A stretch of DNA of 64,000 nucleotides from Gemella haemolysans (GCF_901873445.1 NZ_CABFLN010000016.1:1-64000); one strand, 5' to 3'. Counted from the stretch's first letter, positions 1 to 12,619 are shown. Notes: generated by a model not told the origin, from the letters alone. Made by a program: numbers and translations.

Positions 1-398
1 TTTTTATAAAATATATTCTTATTTTTAATATTATTATACTTAGTGAATTCTTTATTTTTTACCTTTGTTTAATTTTAAATTTTATTAATTTAAATTATTA
101 TTTTCGTAATTATATTGAATATAGATTATAAAAATCTCTTTTCTTTAGTTATTTAATTTACATAAACAACTTCAAACACTGTGTGATATTCTTAGTTTTT
201 TAATCTTTTACATATTAAAACTAATATGAATTTATCTATTACAATACACTGATTTTCATTTCTAAATCCAGTGGTTTATTGATATCTAAATTCACTTTAT
301 AAAAGTTTTGTAAGTATATGCGAGGGGGTCTCAATAGAATCTATTTCTCTGAAATCAAGATTTTTAACGCTTCCATCATACTTTTCACATTAAGACAT
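1..398. other. AT-rich intergenic region with degenerate repeat copy
   Basis: No credible coding sequence is visible in this extremely AT-rich stretch. The segment at about 262-375 resembles the dispersed intergenic repeat seen at 42601, 56359, 57585 and 58606. It shares the TGGTTTATTGATATC block, CACTTTATAAAAG, and a GAAATCAAGATTTTT tail. The rest holds nothing I can identify. Confidence 0.5.
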
Positions 399-478
399 AA
401 AAAAAAAAAAAAATAAAGCTATAAATTAACTTGAAGTCACAAAAACATTTTTCAACTTCAAGCCAATTTTATAGCTCT
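399..478 (-). terminator. Terminator of the nanE transporter operon
   Basis: Long inverted repeat: AGCTATAA near 417 pairs with TTATAGCT near 469, with an inner ACTTGAAGT/ACTTCAAG stem. On the minus strand it is followed by a run of about 13 U (forward A-run 399-412). It lies just beyond the last gene of the operon, so it is read as a strong intrinsic terminator. Confidence 0.85.
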
Positions 479-481
479 ACT

Positions 482-778
482 TTATCTTCCTAATTTTATT
501 TTAACTTTTCTAATCACAAAAACTAAAAGATTCATCATAATACTAGCAAAAACAATCGGCATATATACATTAAGCACTGATGCTCCTACTTCTTGTCCTT
601 CTATTAATTTATAGTGTATTCCTATGAATAATACTGCCAACGCAAGCGCATTTATTAATAGTGGTGAAAGCCAAAGTTTTTTAAATGCTACATTTAAAAT
701 ATGGGTAATAAACCAAGCTCCTAATATATACCATTTACTATATGTATACCAATACGCTAATAAAACTAATACACTCAT
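482..778 (-). CDS. Small multi-spanning membrane protein after nanE
   Basis: A 98-residue, very hydrophobic protein with about three or four predicted membrane helices (roughly residues 3-22, 35-52, 68-88) and a basic C-terminus (RKVKIKLGR). Its ATG overlaps the nanE stop codon in a TAATG arrangement, which implies translational coupling and a role tied to the amino-sugar operon. I do not recognise a family. Small membrane proteins of unknown function occur in other sialic-acid loci, so an accessory role in uptake or catabolism is possible, but this is context-based inference only. It is the last gene before the operon terminator. Confidence 0.7.
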   Translation of the reverse strand: MSVLVLLAYWYTYSKWYILGAWFITHILNVAFKKLWLSPLLINALALAVLFIGIHYKLIEGQEVGASVLNVYMPIVFASIMMNLLVFVIRKVKIKLGR

Positions 779-1470
779 TATCTCAACTCACTTAAAAACC
801 TTGTCGCAATTTCTTGCGGTCTTGTTATTGCTCCACCTACAACTATACAATGCGCCCCCGCTTCAAGCGCTTGCTTCGCCTGTTGAGGTGTATGAATTTT
901 ACCTTCCGCGATAACCGGAACTTTTACATTTTCTACGATCTCTTTTACTAAGCCAGGATTAAATTGTTTTGAATCTTCCGTGTATGGTGTATATCCATTC
1001 ATAGTTGTCCCAACAAAATCAACGCCAGCTTTTTCAGCTTCAATTGCTTCTTCTAAATTCGAAATATCTGCCATCAATAAGATATTCGGATATTTTTCTT
1101 TAATTTCTTTTACAAATTCACTTGGAGTTTTTCCATCTCCTCGCTCTCTATTTGTACAATCAAGAGCAATAATATCAGAACTAACTTCAACTAATTTATC
1201 AACCTCATCCATTGTAGCTGTTATATAAGAAGCGTATCCTTCATATGATTTTTTTATTATTCCAATTACTGGTAAATTTGTTTGTTCTTTTATTTGTTTG
1301 ATATCTAAAACTCCTTGAGCTCTAATAGCTTTTACCCCTGCATTTTTAACAGCTTGCGCCATTAAACACATTACTCCACCTTCTTCTTTATATAAAGCTT
1401 CTCCTGGTAAAGCTTGACAAGAAACTATCATTTCTCCTTTTAGATATTCTAATAATTGTTGTTTGTCCAT
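778..1470 (-). CDS. nanE: N-acetylmannosamine-6-phosphate 2-epimerase
   Basis: A 230-residue TIM-barrel protein of the NanE family. It converts N-acetylmannosamine-6-phosphate to N-acetylglucosamine-6-phosphate in sialic acid and ManNAc catabolism in the cytoplasm. Family hallmarks visible are the N-terminal LKGEMIVSCQALPGEAL, the DCTNRERGDG segment (about residues 103-112), MADISNLEEA, GTTMNGYT and the C-terminal IAEGKI...VVGGAITRP phosphate-binding end. It starts 4 bp after the upstream permease stop codon and overlaps the downstream membrane gene. Its place inside an ABC sugar-transport operon indicates that the transporter imports sialic acid, ManNAc or a related amino sugar. No nanA lyase or nanK kinase lies in this window. 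Confidence 0.95.
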   Translation of the reverse strand: MDKQQLLEYLKGEMIVSCQALPGEALYKEEGGVMCLMAQAVKNAGVKAIRAQGVLDIKQIKEQTNLPVIGIIKKSYEGYASYITATMDEVDKLVEVSSDIIALDCTNRERGDGKTPSEFVKEIKEKYPNILLMADISNLEEAIEAEKAGVDFVGTTMNGYTPYTEDSKQFNPGLVKEIVENVKVPVIAEGKIHTPQQAKQALEAGAHCIVVGGAITRPQEIATRFLSELR

Positions 1471-1474
1471 AAGA

Positions 1475-2302
1475 TTATCCTTTCACCGCTCCTAAAGTAA
1501 CACCTTGAGTAAAGTAATTTTGGAAACAGATGAACACAATTATCATTGGTAGTGAAGCTAATGATGCCCCTGCCATTAGTAATCCGTAGTCATTAGAGAA
1601 CTCTTGACCTTGTGCTAATGCCGCTAATCCTAATGGTAATGTAGACATATCAGGTGTGTTAGAAAAGATTAATTGTGAGAAGTAATCATTCCAACTAGCA
1701 ATAAATGTAAAGATTGCTAACGCACCAATACCCGGTTTAATAATCGGTAATGCAATGTTCATAAATGTTCTTACTTCACCGCAACCATCAATTCTTGCTG
1801 ATTCCAGTAACTCCGTTGGAATCGCTTGAGAGAATTGTCTCATTAAAAATACTCCAAATGGCCACCCTACCGCTGGTAAAATCAATGCATAGTAAGTATT
1901 CATTAAGTTAAATTCAGTAATTAAGTTTAATAAAGGTATTAAAATTACTTGTTTTGGTAATGCCATCGCAGCAACAAAGACCATGAAAATTACTTTAACT
2001 CCTGGGAAATTTTTCTTAGCTAATGCATATCCTGCTAATGCCGATGTTGCACATACTAAGAATGTTGTCATAACTGAAATAAATACTGAGTTAAAGAACC
2101 ATCTTAAAGTGTTTGATGTAAATAACTTTTCATAGTTTTCCAATGTTGGAGTTGATGGCCACCACTCAGGTGGAATTGTTATTGCTACATCTTGTAGTTT
2201 AAATGAACCCGATGCAATCCAATAAAATGGGAAAATAAAGAATATAGTTAACCCAATTAATATTATCATTGATACTATTTTAAAAATACTTATACCTTTC
2301 AT
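1475..2302 (-). CDS. Carbohydrate ABC transporter permease (MalG type)
   Basis: A 275-residue inner permease of a CUT1-family sugar importer, with six membrane helices. The cytoplasmic EAA-type loop for contact with the ATPase is visible as ELLESARIDGCGEVRTFMNIALPIIKPG (about residues 163-190, read in parts). The length and C-terminal QNYFTQGVTLGAVKG are typical of MalG/UgpE-like subunits. It lies 11 bp after the partner permease and 4 bp before nanE. The substrate is inferred from nanE to be sialic acid, ManNAc or a similar amino sugar. The streptococcal SatC subunit is the likely functional analogue, but orthology cannot be proven from the sequence alone. Confidence 0.9.
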   Translation of the reverse strand: MKGISIFKIVSMIILIGLTIFFIFPFYWIASGSFKLQDVAITIPPEWWPSTPTLENYEKLFTSNTLRWFFNSVFISVMTTFLVCATSALAGYALAKKNFPGVKVIFMVFVAAMALPKQVILIPLLNLITEFNLMNTYYALILPAVGWPFGVFLMRQFSQAIPTELLESARIDGCGEVRTFMNIALPIIKPGIGALAIFTFIASWNDYFSQLIFSNTPDMSTLPLGLAALAQGQEFSNDYGLLMAGASLASLPMIIVFICFQNYFTQGVTLGAVKG

Positions 2303-2313
2303 TCTAAATCCTC

Positions 2314-3219
2314 CTAATCATTGTCTGTAGATAGAAACTTGAATTGTAAGATAGAAATTATTCCAATAATTACTGCAAGGATAATACCCATCGCACTAGC
2401 TACACCATGATTTCCGTTTTTAATTGCTGCTTCATATACTAAATACATAATTGTACTTGTTCCGTAGTTCGGTCCCCCAGCTGTTAATAACTGAATTAAG
2501 GCGAAAATTTGGAACGAGTTAATTGTTGTTACAACAACGATATATAATGTTGTCGGTTTAATCAGCGGCCAAGTGATTTTTGTAAATACTTGCCATTTTG
2601 TTGCTCCATCAATTTCTGAAGCTTCTAATAATTCTTTTGGTACGTTACCTAAAGCAGCAACATAAAGAATTATTGGTTGTCCTAATGAAGTAGTAATCAG
2701 AATCGTAATAATAGCATATAATGCTGTTTTCGGATTTCCTAACCAGTCGACATTTTCACTAATTAAGTGCATTGACTTAAATACATAATTTAAAATTCCA
2801 TATTCTGGGTGATAAATCCAAGCCCACACTACAGTAACAGATACTACTGAAGAAATAGCTGGGATATAGAATACTCCACGGAAGAATGATCTTACAACTG
2901 CACTCTTATTATAAATTGTTACCGCAACAAATATTGAAACTAATACAACTATCGGTACTGCAACTACAGTTACAACAACTGTATTAATAAGAGATTTCAT
3001 AAATGGTTCATGGATTGTTGCTCCATTCCCACTGAATAGTAAATCTGAATAGTGTTTCAATCCTACAAATACTGGATTTTTCTTAGCAAAACTATATAAT
3101 GATAACTGAAGCCCACGTAACATCGGGACTAATACGAATGTTATGAAAAATAAACTAACTGGCAAAATAAATAGATATGCACTAAAGTCTATTTTTTTTC
3201 TTTTCTTAGTAGTTTTCAT
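2314..3219 (-). CDS. Carbohydrate ABC transporter permease (MalF/UgpA type)
   Basis: A 301-residue CUT1-family permease with a basic N-terminus (MKTTKKRKKIDF) and six membrane helices. The EAA loop reads ELLEASEIDGATKWQVF followed by TKITWPLIKPT (about residues 196-223), the coupling site for the ATPase. It pairs with the downstream MalG-type permease to form the membrane channel of the importer. A strong hairpin at 3251-3281 separates it from the solute-binding protein gene and probably lowers permease expression relative to the binding protein. The SD sequence AGGAGG precedes the ATG. Confidence 0.9.
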   Translation of the reverse strand: MKTTKKRKKIDFSAYLFILPVSLFFITFVLVPMLRGLQLSLYSFAKKNPVFVGLKHYSDLLFSGNGATIHEPFMKSLINTVVVTVVAVPIVVLVSIFVAVTIYNKSAVVRSFFRGVFYIPAISSVVSVTVVWAWIYHPEYGILNYVFKSMHLISENVDWLGNPKTALYAIITILITTSLGQPIILYVAALGNVPKELLEASEIDGATKWQVFTKITWPLIKPTTLYIVVVTTINSFQIFALIQLLTAGGPNYGTSTIMYLVYEAAIKNGNHGVASAMGIILAVIIGIISILQFKFLSTDND

Positions 3220-3250
3220 ATAACCTCCTAAAAAATTTATTTTTTATCTG

Positions 3251-3281
3251 AAAAGGGGATAGAAGCAACTCTATCCCCTTC
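3251..3281 (-). terminator. Intercistronic hairpin between binding protein and permeases
   Basis: Perfect 11-bp stem AAGGGGATAGA (3253-3263) with TCTATCCCCTT (3270-3280) and a 6-nt loop. On the minus strand it is followed by TTTTC and not a long U-run. Such hairpins after binding-protein genes commonly act as partial terminators or 3'-end stabilisers, giving excess binding protein. This is inferred from position and structure. Confidence 0.75.
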
Positions 3282-3291
3282 ATACGTCAAA

Positions 3292-4593
3292 TTACAATGC
3301 TTCTTTTATTGTTTTATTTGCATCTTCAACAAATTTATCTAATCCTTCTTTAGGTGTTGTTTTACCGTTTAATACACCTTGAACCATATTGAACCATAGA
3401 GGTCTCATTTTTGCGAATCCAGGAATAGTGTTGTAGTAAGTTGCATATTGTCCAGTTAATCCTTCAGCAAATTTAAGTTCTTCAGAATCATATAGTCCTG
3501 TTTCACCTTTTTTAGCTGAGAAGTTCCCAGATGCTAGTAATGTACGTTTACCCCAATCTTTATCATTAACCATGAAGTCTACGAATTTTTTAGCTGCTGC
3601 TGCTTTATCTACATCACCATTATCAAAAATAGCTGGTCCAGCAACTAAGTAGTCGTATTTAGCTTTTCCACCATTATTAGGGAATGGTAAGAATTTATAG
3701 TTAAATCCTGATGCGTGTGATGCTGCGATACCAGGTGAGAATAAGATTGTACTTGCTGCACGTCCTGATTTGAATGCTTCAAGAGCGTCTTTAGCTTCTA
3801 ATGCGACACCTTGTCCTAATAATCCTTCATCATATGCTTTTTTAACCCATTCTAATCCTTTAACACCATTAGCATCGTTAATAGTGTATTTACTGTTAGC
3901 ATCATCTGTAATCCAAGAGTTGTATAAATTTGCTACAAATGCTCTTGGTCCTTGGTCACCCGCTTGTGATTTAGTGTAGAATAAAGCTGGAGTGATACTT
4001 GAATCTTTTTGTTTAACTGCTTTTAAGAATTTTTCATATTCTTCAACAGTCCAACTTCTATCTTGTTTGTTAAGAGGTAGAAGATCTGTTACACCTAGTT
4101 TATCAGTTAAATCTTTGTTAACACCCATTAAGAATGGTGCTACACCTTGTGGATACATGTAAAGTTTATCTTTATAACTAGATGCTTTAACAGCTGCTTC
4201 ACTTAATTTTGATTTATCAACATCATCTAATGGAACTAATAAATCTTTTGCTGCCCAAGCAATTACACGTCCTGGTGCATCATAGATTACGTCTGGAGCA
4301 GTTTTCGATTGAATAGCAGTTTCAATTTTAGCTGGCCCATCTGTAAATTCAATTTTTTGATAATTAACTTTAATATTTGGATTTTTCGCTTCGAATGCTT
4401 TTATTAACGCCGCATCGAATTCCTCAGTTTTCTTAAATTCTTTATCTTTTGTGAATTGTGGGAAGTCCCAATAAGTAATTTCTACTTTTTTGTTCGGGTC
4501 AGCTTGTTTTTCTTCTTTTTTACCACCCACACATCCTGTTAAAACAAGTGCAGTAGTTGCTGCTACAGCAAACAGTTTATTTATTTTTCTCAT
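3292..4593 (-). CDS. Extracellular solute-binding lipoprotein for sugar uptake
   Basis: A 433-residue lipoprotein. It has a basic N-terminus MRKINK, a hydrophobic core and the lipobox LTGC at residues 18-21, so the mature protein is anchored on the outer face of the membrane through Cys21. The body is a type-1 extracellular solute-binding fold (ITYWDFPQFT, IEFTDGPAKIETAIQSKTAPDV, and a C-terminal LNGKTTPKEGLDKF). It delivers substrate to the two permeases encoded downstream. The nanE context points to sialic acid or a related amino sugar, comparable to streptococcal SatA. The residues that decide specificity cannot be assigned here. It follows the ATPase gene by 56 bp. Confidence 0.92.
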   Translation of the reverse strand: MRKINKLFAVAATTALVLTGCVGGKKEEKQADPNKKVEITYWDFPQFTKDKEFKKTEEFDAALIKAFEAKNPNIKVNYQKIEFTDGPAKIETAIQSKTAPDVIYDAPGRVIAWAAKDLLVPLDDVDKSKLSEAAVKASSYKDKLYMYPQGVAPFLMGVNKDLTDKLGVTDLLPLNKQDRSWTVEEYEKFLKAVKQKDSSITPALFYTKSQAGDQGPRAFVANLYNSWITDDANSKYTINDANGVKGLEWVKKAYDEGLLGQGVALEAKDALEAFKSGRAASTILFSPGIAASHASGFNYKFLPFPNNGGKAKYDYLVAGPAIFDNGDVDKAAAAKKFVDFMVNDKDWGKRTLLASGNFSAKKGETGLYDSEELKFAEGLTGQYATYYNTIPGFAKMRPLWFNMVQGVLNGKTTPKEGLDKFVEDANKTIKEAL

Positions 4594-4649
4594 AATATGA
4601 GCCTCCTTATTTATTTTATTATTTTTAAAAATTTGACGTCTTATTTAAA

Positions 4650-5753
4650 TTATTCTAAGATACTAAGCTCTGTATCTACATCGAAGAAGTGTGCTCTGTT
4701 CATATCTAAAGCAAATGTCAATTCATCACCCATTTTAATATTTTGTCTTGAGTGAACAATTGCTTTAATGCTTTCACCGTTTAAATCAGTGTGAACAATA
4801 TATTCAGAACCTAATAATTCAGCAACAATTACTTTTGAAGTAATTTTAGCATGTGAATAAGTTTCTAATACTAGTGGATCATTTGAAATGTTTTCAGGTC
4901 TAATTCCTAAAACAACTTCTTTTCCTTCATAACCTAATTCTTTAAGTCTTTCATAATATCCAACTGGTATCTCTATCTCTCCTCCACCTTTTGTAACGAA
5001 GTTACCTTCTACAACTTTACCTCTCATGAAGTTCATCGTTGGTGCTCCGATAAATCCAGCTACAAATAGATTTTCTGGGTGATCGTATATATCTTTAGGA
5101 CTACCTACTTGTTGAACTACACCTTTTTTCATTACAACAATTCTATCGGCCATTGTCATCGCTTCAGTTTGGTCATGCGTTACATATATTGTAGTTGCAC
5201 CTAAAGTATTATGAATTTTGATGATTTCCGCTCTCATGTTACTTCTTAATTTTGCATCTAAGTTTGATAACGGTTCGTCCATAAGGAATACTTTAGGACT
5301 TCTTACAATTGCTCTTCCTAATGCAACCCTTTGTCTTTGACCACCAGAAAGTGCTTTAGGTTTTCTATCTAGAAGCTCTTCTAATCCTAAAATTTTTGCG
5401 GCTTCTTCAACTTTTGCTTTAATTTCCTCTTTTGGTACTTTTCTAAGTTTAAGAGCAAAAGCCATATTGTCAAAAACTGTCATATGAGGATATAAAGCAT
5501 AACTTTGGAATACCATCGCAATATCTCTATCCTTAGGTTCAACATCATTAACTAATCTATCACCTATATAGAATTCACCTTCTGTTATGTCTTCTAAACC
5601 TGCAATCATCCTAAGAGTAGTAGATTTCCCACACCCAGATGGTCCTACGAATACTACGAATTCTTTATCTGCTACTTCTAAATTAAAATCTGTCACTGCA
5701 CAGAAGCCATTATCATATTTTTTATAAATATTCTTTAATGATAAACTTGCCAT
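4650..5753 (-). CDS. msmK: Sugar ABC transporter ATP-binding protein (MsmK/UgpC-like)
   Basis: A 367-residue ATPase of the CUT1 class. Walker [10 protein letters not shown] (about residues 37-45), Q-loop [13 protein letters not shown], signature [14 protein letters not shown], Walker B VFLMDEP and the H-loop VTHD are all intact. The C-terminal ~130 residues form the regulatory TOBE domain with the characteristic LGIRPENI. It powers the two permeases of this operon. Multi-task MsmK-type ATPases also energise other sugar importers, so it may serve more than this system. It is the first gene of the operon, behind a promoter with a cre-like site. The start has a good SD (AGGAGG). Confidence 0.93.
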   Translation of the reverse strand: MASLSLKNIYKKYDNGFCAVTDFNLEVADKEFVVFVGPSGCGKSTTLRMIAGLEDITEGEFYIGDRLVNDVEPKDRDIAMVFQSYALYPHMTVFDNMAFALKLRKVPKEEIKAKVEEAAKILGLEELLDRKPKALSGGQRQRVALGRAIVRSPKVFLMDEPLSNLDAKLRSNMRAEIIKIHNTLGATTIYVTHDQTEAMTMADRIVVMKKGVVQQVGSPKDIYDHPENLFVAGFIGAPTMNFMRGKVVEGNFVTKGGGEIEIPVGYYERLKELGYEGKEVVLGIRPENISNDPLVLETYSHAKITSKVIVAELLGSEYIVHTDLNGESIKAIVHSRQNIKMGDELTFALDMNRAHFFDVDTELSILE

Positions 5754-5793
5754 ATTAGCCTCCTATAAATTTAATATTTATCTTGTCACTAAA

Positions 5794-5822
5794 ATAGTAC
5801 CATATATGAAACCGTTTGTAAA
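5794..5822 (-). promoter_or_regulatory. Promoter of the amino-sugar ABC operon with cre-like operator
   Basis: On the minus strand, -35 TTTACA (5817-5822), an exact 17-bp spacer and -10 TACTAT (5794-5799). The spacer and the edge of the -35 carry TGAAACCGTTTGTA (5807-5820), which differs from the Gram-positive cre consensus TGNAANCGNNNNCA at one position. A CcpA- or LacI-type repressor bound here would block RNA polymerase directly. Promoter and box are seen; the regulator is inferred. Confidence 0.75.
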
Positions 5823-6242
5823 GATATATATTTAATAATTTAATGTTGTAACTTTATAAAACAACTATTATTTTCACATTTCATTTAAACATTAATCAAA
5901 CTTGTTACTTTATAAAATAAAGGGGATATCCTCAAAAAGAACATTTAATAATAAAAAACAAACATTTTTTAAATTTTATATTTATTATATTTTATAAGTT
6001 ATTTAAATCTTAAATTTAACACGTTAACCTTAATCTGATTTTATATATCTATTTAAAGTATTTATATTTACCTATTTTCAATCTAAAATTATCTTATAGT
6101 TTGAAATACTTCATTGTAATCGTTTTATTGATATTTTTTTAAATCTGATTAGCCCAATACTGACTCTCTTTGTTATATTTTATTATGAAATATCCTTAAT
6201 ATATTTATATAATAAATTATATAAAACTATAATTTTTTCAAA
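5823..6242. other. Intergenic spacer without recognisable genes
   Basis: About 420 bp of AT-rich DNA between the amino-sugar operon promoter and the eno terminator. Both strands are broken by stops and no SD-plus-start combination, tRNA or stable hairpin stands out. Confidence 0.6.
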
Positions 6243-6274
6243 CTAAAAAAGCAAGAGCCTTTAGCTCTTGCTTC
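6243..6274 (-). terminator. Terminator of the glycolytic operon
   Basis: Perfect 9-bp stem AGCAAGAGC (6250-6258)/GCTCTTGCT (6264-6272) with a 5-nt loop, followed on the minus strand by TTTTTTAG. It lies 18 bp beyond the eno stop codon. Confidence 0.95.
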
Positions 6275-6290
6275 TTTTAAAATATTCTAA

Positions 6291-7625
<1,335 letters not shown>

Positions 7626-7673
7626 TTAAATTTATAATTCTATTATACTATAATTTATTTAATTTTGCTAAAA

Positions 7674-9661
<1,988 letters not shown>

Positions 9662-9695
9662 GGAAAGCTCCTTTAATTTATATTTAGAATATATG

Positions 9696-9733
9696 AGACA
9701 AGATATAAGTCACTTATGACTTATATCTTATCT
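9696..9733 (-). other. Hairpin in the gapA-pgk intercistronic gap
   Basis: Inverted repeat of 17 bp with one G:U-type mismatch: AGACAAGATATAAGTCA (9696-9712) and TGACTTATATCTTATCT (9717-9733), with a 4-nt loop. No U-run follows on the minus strand, so it is more likely an mRNA processing or stability element that sets different gapA and pgk levels than a full terminator. Confidence 0.7.
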
Positions 9734-9756
9734 ATTCTTCTATTACCTATTATAGA

Positions 9757-10764
9757 TTATTTAATTAATCCTGCAAAGTATTTTAATGTTCTTACTAATT
9801 GAGATGTGTAAGACATTTCGTTGTCATACCAAGAAACAACTTTAACTAATTGTTTATCTCCAACTGTTAATACTTTTGTTTGAGTTGCATCGAATAATGA
9901 TCCGTAAGAAATACCTACGATATCAGAAGATACGATTGGGTCAACGTTGTATCCGAATGATTCGTTAGAAGCAGCTTCCATAGCAGCGTTAACTTCTTCA
10001 GCTGTAACAGTTTTTTCTACTACTGCTACTAATTCAGTTAATGAACCTGTTGGTACTGGTACACGTTGTGCAGCTCCATCTAATTTTCCGTTTAATTCTG
10101 GAATTACTAATCCGATTGCTTTAGCAGCACCAGTTGTGTTAGGTACGATGTTTTCTGCTGCTGCACGAGCACGACGTAAGTCTCCACCACGGTGAGGCGC
10201 GTCAAGTGTGTTTTGGTCTCCAGTGTATCCGTGAATTGTAGTCATTAATCCTTCAACTACTGTGAAGTTATCGTGTAAAGCTTTAGCCATTGGAGCTAAA
10301 CAGTTAGTTGTACAAGAAGCACCTGAGATAACTGTTTCTGTTCCGTCTAGAGTTTCGTGGTTTACGTTGTAAACGATAGTTTTAACGTCGTTTCCACCTG
10401 GAGCTGAGATAACAACTTTTTTAGCTCCTGCTTGAACGTGAGCTTCAGCTTTTTCTTTAGAAGTGAAGAATCCAGTACATTCTAATACTACATCGATTCC
10501 TAATTCTCCCCATGGTAATTCAGTTGGGTTAGGGTTAGCGAATGCTTTGATTTCTTTTCCGTTTACTACTAAGCTTCCTTCAGCTGCTGATACTTCTCCG
10601 TCGAAACGGCCTTGAGTTGTGTCATATTTTAATAAGTGAACTAGTTGGTTAACTGGTGTTAAGTCGTTAATCGCTACTACTTCAATTCCTTCTACGTTTT
10701 GGATTCTTCTTAAAGCAAGACGTCCGATACGTCCAAATCCGTTAATTGCTACTTTTACTGTCAT
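9757..10764 (-). CDS. gapA: Glyceraldehyde-3-phosphate dehydrogenase, type I
   Basis: A 335-residue NAD-dependent GAPDH. The Rossmann start [15 protein letters not shown], the catalytic Cys in [12 protein letters not shown] (about residue 150), the [15 protein letters not shown] and [20 protein letters not shown] segments and the C-terminal [16 protein letters not shown] are all present. It is directly downstream of its regulator cggR (13 bp) and therefore under glycolytic-flux control in the manner known from Bacillus. The phosphorylating, glycolytic form is inferred from context and length. Confidence 0.98.
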   Translation of the reverse strand: MTVKVAINGFGRIGRLALRRIQNVEGIEVVAINDLTPVNQLVHLLKYDTTQGRFDGEVSAAEGSLVVNGKEIKAFANPNPTELPWGELGIDVVLECTGFFTSKEKAEAHVQAGAKKVVISAPGGNDVKTIVYNVNHETLDGTETVISGASCTTNCLAPMAKALHDNFTVVEGLMTTIHGYTGDQNTLDAPHRGGDLRRARAAAENIVPNTTGAAKAIGLVIPELNGKLDGAAQRVPVPTGSLTELVAVVEKTVTAEEVNAAMEAASNESFGYNVDPIVSSDIVGISYGSLFDATQTKVLTVGDKQLVKVVSWYDNEMSYTSQLVRTLKYFAGLIK

Positions 10765-10777
10765 TTTTTAGTTCCTC

Positions 10778-11824
10778 CTAAAAATTTTTATTAACTTTTT
10801 TTATTATTTTTTTGCAAATAGCCTCGTCAATAATTAATGTCGCGTTTGCTGGTTTAGTATTTAAGTAACTAAATACTGCATCAGCTTTCTCTTCTCCACC
10901 AACTATCGTAAAGACATTATCAATGCCATCAACATCTTTAAAACTCATACCTATAGTAGAGGTTTTAAAGATTTCACAGCCGTTTTCATCGAAATAACTT
11001 CCAAACGATTCACAAACAGCATTTTTTTCTTCCAATACTTTCAAAATATCTTTAGAAGATTTTCTTCTATTCGCCATTTCAAAAGCATTCCCTATACTAT
11101 GGATAATTATCGATGTTTTACCTATAACATCAAGAGCATTTTTCACGACTGGTTCTTTTACAAGTTCTTCCAATGCTTTTTGTCCTATATTATCTGGTGC
11201 ATGTAACAATTGATAATTATGCCCAGAATTTTTGGCCATCTTCGAGGCTATATCATTGGCTTGATATTCTGTATTTACTACAGATAAACCACCTCTTATT
11301 GGCGTTATAGTAACATCTTTTCCATAACCAAATGTTTCATTAGCTCTGCCGGCTATGTAGTACATCGTACTACCACCACTGACTCCAATTACGCATTCTT
11401 TAGTTATCTTAGCATTAACCTTATCCAAGAGTAAGTTAGTCATTTCTTCTCTAGTGGCCTCATTATTTATAAAGTCACCCGCTACAATATGAACTTGTTT
11501 TATCGAAAAATGATTTTTTATAAAACTTCTTTCCTTTGCAAAAGCATCATTTATAACTGTTTCTCTTATCTCCAGTAGAAGTTCTTCTCCTTTTTCCGTA
11601 AGATTCATTCCAGTAGCTTTCTTAGTTATTAACCCTAACTTGGATAAAACTTCACATTCCGTACGTAATTGTCTTTCCGTCATATTTATAAAGTTCAATA
11701 ATGTTTTTCTTCCTACCGGTTGATTAACTTTTATTGCAATAAGCAATTCATACCTATTACTAAACTTCATAAACATATCAGGTACAAGTCTACTTTGCAT
11801 ATGTAACAAATGTAAAATATCCAT
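10778..11824 (-). CDS. cggR: Central glycolytic genes regulator (SorC family repressor)
   Basis: A 348-residue SorC/DeoR-type repressor. The N-terminal ~90 residues form a winged helix (KVNQPVGRKTLLNFINMTERQLRTE), and the remainder is the sugar-phosphate binding domain with GVSGGSTMYYIAG (about residues 147-160), TPIRGG and SIGNAFEMANRR. In Bacillus the family represses the gapA operon, and fructose-1,6-bisphosphate relieves this. It is the first gene of the operon, transcribed from the promoter at 11931-11959 with a putative own operator immediately downstream, so it probably controls itself and gapA-pgk-tpiA-eno. Confidence 0.95.
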   Translation of the reverse strand: MDILHLLHMQSRLVPDMFMKFSNRYELLIAIKVNQPVGRKTLLNFINMTERQLRTECEVLSKLGLITKKATGMNLTEKGEELLLEIRETVINDAFAKERSFIKNHFSIKQVHIVAGDFINNEATREEMTNLLLDKVNAKITKECVIGVSGGSTMYYIAGRANETFGYGKDVTITPIRGGLSVVNTEYQANDIASKMAKNSGHNYQLLHAPDNIGQKALEELVKEPVVKNALDVIGKTSIIIHSIGNAFEMANRRKSSKDILKVLEEKNAVCESFGSYFDENGCEIFKTSTIGMSFKDVDGIDNVFTIVGGEEKADAVFSYLNTKPANATLIIDEAICKKIIKKVNKNF

Positions 11825-11861
11825 CTTATATTTCCCCTGTTTATTCGAAAGTTTTTTTTGT

Positions 11862-11897
11862 GGGCACTCCCCGTCCAGTTAGGTCGTTTTTTGACCA
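11862..11897 (-). promoter_or_regulatory. Putative CggR operator
   Basis: On the minus strand two adjacent imperfect dyads, TGGTCAAAAAACGACC and GGACGGGGAGTGCCC, separated by a few bases. They lie about 35-70 bp downstream of the cggR -10 box. The arrangement of two GGNC/GNCC-like half-site pairs resembles the tandem CggR operator of Bacillus, although the bases are not identical. The regulator assignment is inference. Confidence 0.6.
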
Positions 11898-11930
11898 ACT
11901 TATTTCAAAAAAATAAACTTTCTGATTAAA

Positions 11931-11959
11931 ATTATAGCGAAGACTTATAAAAAAGTCAA
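11931..11959 (-). promoter_or_regulatory. Promoter of the cggR-gapA-pgk-tpiA-eno operon
   Basis: Minus strand: -35 TTGACT (11954-11959), 17-bp spacer, -10 TATAAT (11931-11936). This leaves a leader of about 100 nt before the cggR ATG. Confidence 0.9.
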
Positions 11960-11992
11960 GTCTTTTCTATAAATTTAATCAAAAAATTCATC

Positions 11993-12619
11993 TTATTTCA
12001 ATATTGTTAGTAATTCGATTAGAATAATGAAATAAAATACAAAAATCATTTCATATTCCTTATAATCAATCGGTAGACTAGAAATATATTGGCTAGGATA
12101 ATTTACCTCGATATCTTTTTTTAAATTAGCAACATTTATATTATCAAAATTATATCTAGACAATAAATCATTTAATTCTTTATCGCTGTAGTAAAATATC
12201 TTCTTCACCTTTGATGAAAATAAACCATCTGCAAGTATAACATTCTCAATCACTGACAATACTGACAACAAATCACGTTGCCCATCTTTTGAATTCTCAG
12301 AAATTAATCCATATAACTTTTCCAATAAAAGTCTAGGTATTTTATATTTCAATTCTAATACTTCAAAATCAAATGTTTCAGTTTTTTTCTGAACTTTTGG
12401 TTTTGTGACATTTTTGTTTTTATCTATCTTTCCACCGTCTTTATCAACAAAAACTACAAACTTATCATCTATATCCAATATTTCATGTTTATTAAACTCA
12501 AATTCATCATCTAAATTCTCTAAAGTTTTCTCTTGATTTAATTTTTGGTATGGTCGCTTAAATTTATTATCTTCTAACAGATAAAATCCTCTATACGACT
12601 TATGATATTTAAATTTCAA
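11993..12619 (-). CDS. Protein of unknown function
   Basis: A 208-residue protein I do not recognise. The start is a TTG five bases after a GAGGTG ribosome binding site (minus strand), which fits better than any later ATG. The N-terminal third is rich in Lys, Asp and aromatic residues (MKFKYHKSYRGFYLLEDNKF) and is followed by a Lys-rich linker (about residues 62-80). The middle looks helical, and the last ~18 residues form a very hydrophobic segment (YEMIFVFYFIILIELLTILK) that may be a membrane anchor. It lies between the cggR promoter and ansA, all in the same direction. It could be a lineage-specific gene. Confidence 0.65.
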   Translation of the reverse strand: MKFKYHKSYRGFYLLEDNKFKRPYQKLNQEKTLENLDDEFEFNKHEILDIDDKFVVFVDKDGGKIDKNKNVTKPKVQKKTETFDFEVLELKYKIPRLLLEKLYGLISENSKDGQRDLLSVLSVIENVILADGLFSSKVKKIFYYSDKELNDLLSRYNFDNINVANLKKDIEVNYPSQYISSLPIDYKEYEMIFVFYFIILIELLTILK

